DNA from: Verrucomicrobiota bacterium
GTDB taxonomy: Bacteria > Verrucomicrobiota > Verrucomicrobiia > Chthoniobacterales > UBA10450
Direction of reading: 5' to 3'
Assembly: GCA_003218475.1 (NCBI GenBank)
Contig: QHNR01000041.1
Coordinates: 1-43,823 of the forward strand
Length of the DNA stretch: 43,823 bases
Position 1 is the first letter of the stretch, and every line of letters starts with the position of its first letter. The notes beneath the pieces are model-generated. The model had not been told where the DNA came from. It saw only the letters and a list, made by a program, of their open reading frames with translations, and searched no databases. This document shows, in pieces, positions 42,358 through 43,823 of this stretch. The position numbers and the translations under genes are program-made.

Positions 42358-43616
42358 TTATCACTTCCAATGATTCGTCCGCTTACTTCGCCGAAACCAA
42401 CTCGATAACCGTCGCCCTGGCACCAGCCGGTGATGGTTAGTGTGTCGCCATCTTCGAGCCATTTGCGGGTTTCGCTGTTTGGCAACTTGAGCGGGTTCGC
42501 ACCGCGCCAGGTCAATTCCAACATGCAGCCGCGGGATTCTTCAGTCGCACCGCTGATCGTCCCGCTCGCAAGCAAATCACCGGGTTCGAGATTGCAACCG
42601 TTCACGGCGTGATGGGCAAGTTGTTGCCCGATGCTCCAGTAAAGATTTTGAAAATTTGTGCGGGTGATAATGTGCGGCGCGTCCATCGACGAAGTTTGCA
42701 GGCTGGCTTCAAGATGAACATCGAACGTGAAATCATTTTTGCCGCGCAAGTACGGGAGTGGCTCAGGGTCCTGCGGCGGCAAAGGCTTCCTGAATGGGTC
42801 GAGCGCCTCGAGCGTGACAACCCACGGCGAAATGCTGGTGCAAAAGTTCTTCGCCAGAAACGGACCGAGCGGCTGATATTCCCATGCCTGAATGTCGCGC
42901 GCGCTCCAGTCATTCATCAGCACAAGCCCGAAGATGTGATCGATCGCGCGATTGATCGGCACCCGTTCGCCTAACGAATTGCCGGGACCAATGAGGAACG
43001 CCATTTCCAATTCGTAGTCGAGGCTTTTGGTCGGACCGAAAACCGGCGCCGAAGCGTCCGGCGGCTTGGTCTGGCCACTGGGACGGCGCACGTCAGTTCC
43101 GCTGACGACAACCGAGCTGGCGCGTCCGTGATACGCTACCGGCAACCACTTCCAGTTCGGCATGAGCGCGTTTTCCGGCCCGCGCAGCATCGTGCCGACG
43201 TTGTGCGCGTGATGGTATGACGAATAGAAATCGGTGTAATTGCCAATCCGCGTTGGCAATTTCATAGTGACGTCCTTTTGTGCGTGAAAAACTTTTTCGC
43301 GCAGCCGCGTGTCATCGCGCAGCGTCGGTGTCTCAGCCGACAGAACGTGTTGAAGGATCTCGCGCGTTCCTCGCCACGCTGGTCGGCCCAGCGCAAGGAA
43401 TGAATTCAGCGAATCCTCTGAAAACACCCTTCGGTCCTGGAACTCTGCTGACCGAAAATGACCGAGCTCTTCGAGAATCGAAAGATCCACAATCAAATCC
43501 CCGATGGCAACGCCCACGCGGGGTTGGGCGTCTCTCGGTTCAAAGACGCCGAACGGAAGATTTTGAATCGGAAAATGCGAATCGGGCGGGACTTCGATGA
43601 ATGATTTCAGTGGCAT
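42354..43616 (-). CDS. fahA: Fumarylacetoacetase
   Basis: A 420-residue enzyme of the last step of tyrosine degradation, splitting fumarylacetoacetate into fumarate and acetoacetate. Metal and catalytic residues are conserved: [40 protein letters not shown] and [21 protein letters not shown]. The C-terminal [18 protein letters not shown] is also typical. The ATG at 43616 is the natural start (MPLKSF); an in-frame ATG seven codons upstream overlaps a repeat. No other tyrosine pathway gene is visible; the partial gene at the right edge could be a neighbour in the same operon. Confidence 0.93.
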   Translation of the reverse strand: MPLKSFIEVPPDSHFPIQNLPFGVFEPRDAQPRVGVAIGDLIVDLSILEELGHFRSAEFQDRRVFSEDSLNSFLALGRPAWRGTREILQHVLSAETPTLRDDTRLREKVFHAQKDVTMKLPTRIGNYTDFYSSYHHAHNVGTMLRGPENALMPNWKWLPVAYHGRASSVVVSGTDVRRPSGQTKPPDASAPVFGPTKSLDYELEMAFLIGPGNSLGERVPINRAIDHIFGLVLMNDWSARDIQAWEYQPLGPFLAKNFCTSISPWVVTLEALDPFRKPLPPQDPEPLPYLRGKNDFTFDVHLEASLQTSSMDAPHIITRTNFQNLYWSIGQQLAHHAVNGCNLEPGDLLASGTISGATEESRGCMLELTWRGANPLKLPNSETRKWLEDGDTLTITGWCQGDGYRVGFGEVSGRIIGSDK

Positions 43617-43621
43617 GGTAG

Positions 43622-43689
43622 GGGCGATTGACCTCAATCGCCCGGCAGGTGTCTGTTTGCGCGTATCGGGCGGTTCAGGTGAACCGCCC
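43622..43689. repeat. Two GGGCG-type palindromes upstream of fahA
   Basis: GGGCGATTGACCTCAATCGC and GGGCGGTTCAGGTGAACCGC each fold on themselves (43622-43643 and 43668-43689). The first is the same family as the terminator-like palindrome at 30831-30854. Confidence 0.6.
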
Positions 43690-43694
43690 CTACC

Positions 43695-43823
43695 TTACAG
43701 GAATCCAAGCGCGCGCAAATCCTCGCGCGGTTCATCGAAGCTGCAACTGCCGAACGACGTCACGAATTTCCGCCGATATTTCAGCCGTTCGATATCGATC
43801 TTCCATTCGCGCCACGCGAAAAG
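43695..43823 (-). CDS. C-terminal end of a gene running off the right edge
   Basis: The last 42 codons and the stop (TAA at 43695) of a leftward gene lie in the window. The visible part ends FGSCSFDEPREDLRALGFL and contains WREWKIDIERLKYRRKF. It is open to the window edge with no stop, and its codon use is like the neighbours. I do not recognise the family. It is upstream of fahA on the same strand, separated by about 80 bases with repeats, so it could share its operon. Confidence 0.55.
   Translation of the reverse strand, partial: LFAWREWKIDIERLKYRRKFVTSFGSCSFDEPREDLRALGFL

Overview
The window looks like a chromosomal segment from a Gram-negative soil bacterium, most probably Verrucomicrobiota of the Chthoniobacterales / Candidatus Udaeobacter type. 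This is an inference. It rests on the mid-50s GC, the lipid A-type acyltransferase, the long NTAVG-repeat proteins (one with an S74 chaperone tail), the zwf-opcA pair, and the density of palindromic intergenic elements. No rRNA or tRNA gene, CRISPR array or transposase was seen.

Left third (about 1-15 kb): an accessory region. It holds a DUF900-type alpha/beta hydrolase, a membrane-anchored patatin lipase, the broken remnant of a CHAT (caspase-like) protease, a COG5526-type lysozyme, an L,D-transpeptidase-fold protein, an M23 endopeptidase with a peptidoglycan-binding domain, two paralogous proteins with PI3/4-kinase/Fam20C-like motifs (one carrying the same peptidoglycan-binding domain), an NHL-type propeller, a small lipoprotein, a conserved membrane protein, and a GH75 chitosanase-like protein. 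Most of the wall-active proteins have no recognisable signal peptide. They therefore look like cargo of a secretion or injection machine encoded elsewhere, or are released by lysis. This is the best candidate here for an undescribed system.

Middle (12.6-25.5 kb): two EamA-type transporter genes, one intact and one decayed; a DUF5684 membrane protein; leucine/acyl-CoA catabolism genes (enoyl-CoA hydratase and methylcrotonyl-CoA carboxylase-like beta subunit); two tandem NTAVG-repeat surface proteins from a recent duplication, only one of which keeps the S74 auto-processing domain; an LpxL-like acyltransferase; and a cyclic-nucleotide-binding/DUF1003 protein.

Right half (25.7-43.8 kb): mostly housekeeping. 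It contains a GlsB/YeaQ-type membrane protein, a single-frame fusion of low-molecular-weight tyrosine phosphatase with serine hydroxymethyltransferase, zwf and opcA, a GT4 glycosyltransferase, a YciA-type thioesterase, queA, a family 4 uracil-DNA glycosylase, a squalene/phytoene synthase, a DUF362 protein, hemW, a GDP-mannose pyrophosphorylase, ruvX, truA, a PAP2-like membrane protein and fumarylacetoacetase.

Several palindromic repeat families run through the gaps. The largest is a 220-320 bp element with terminal inverted repeats and nested hairpins, present three times. Other palindromes lie in frame inside udg and hemW, or supply start or stop codons of neighbouring genes.
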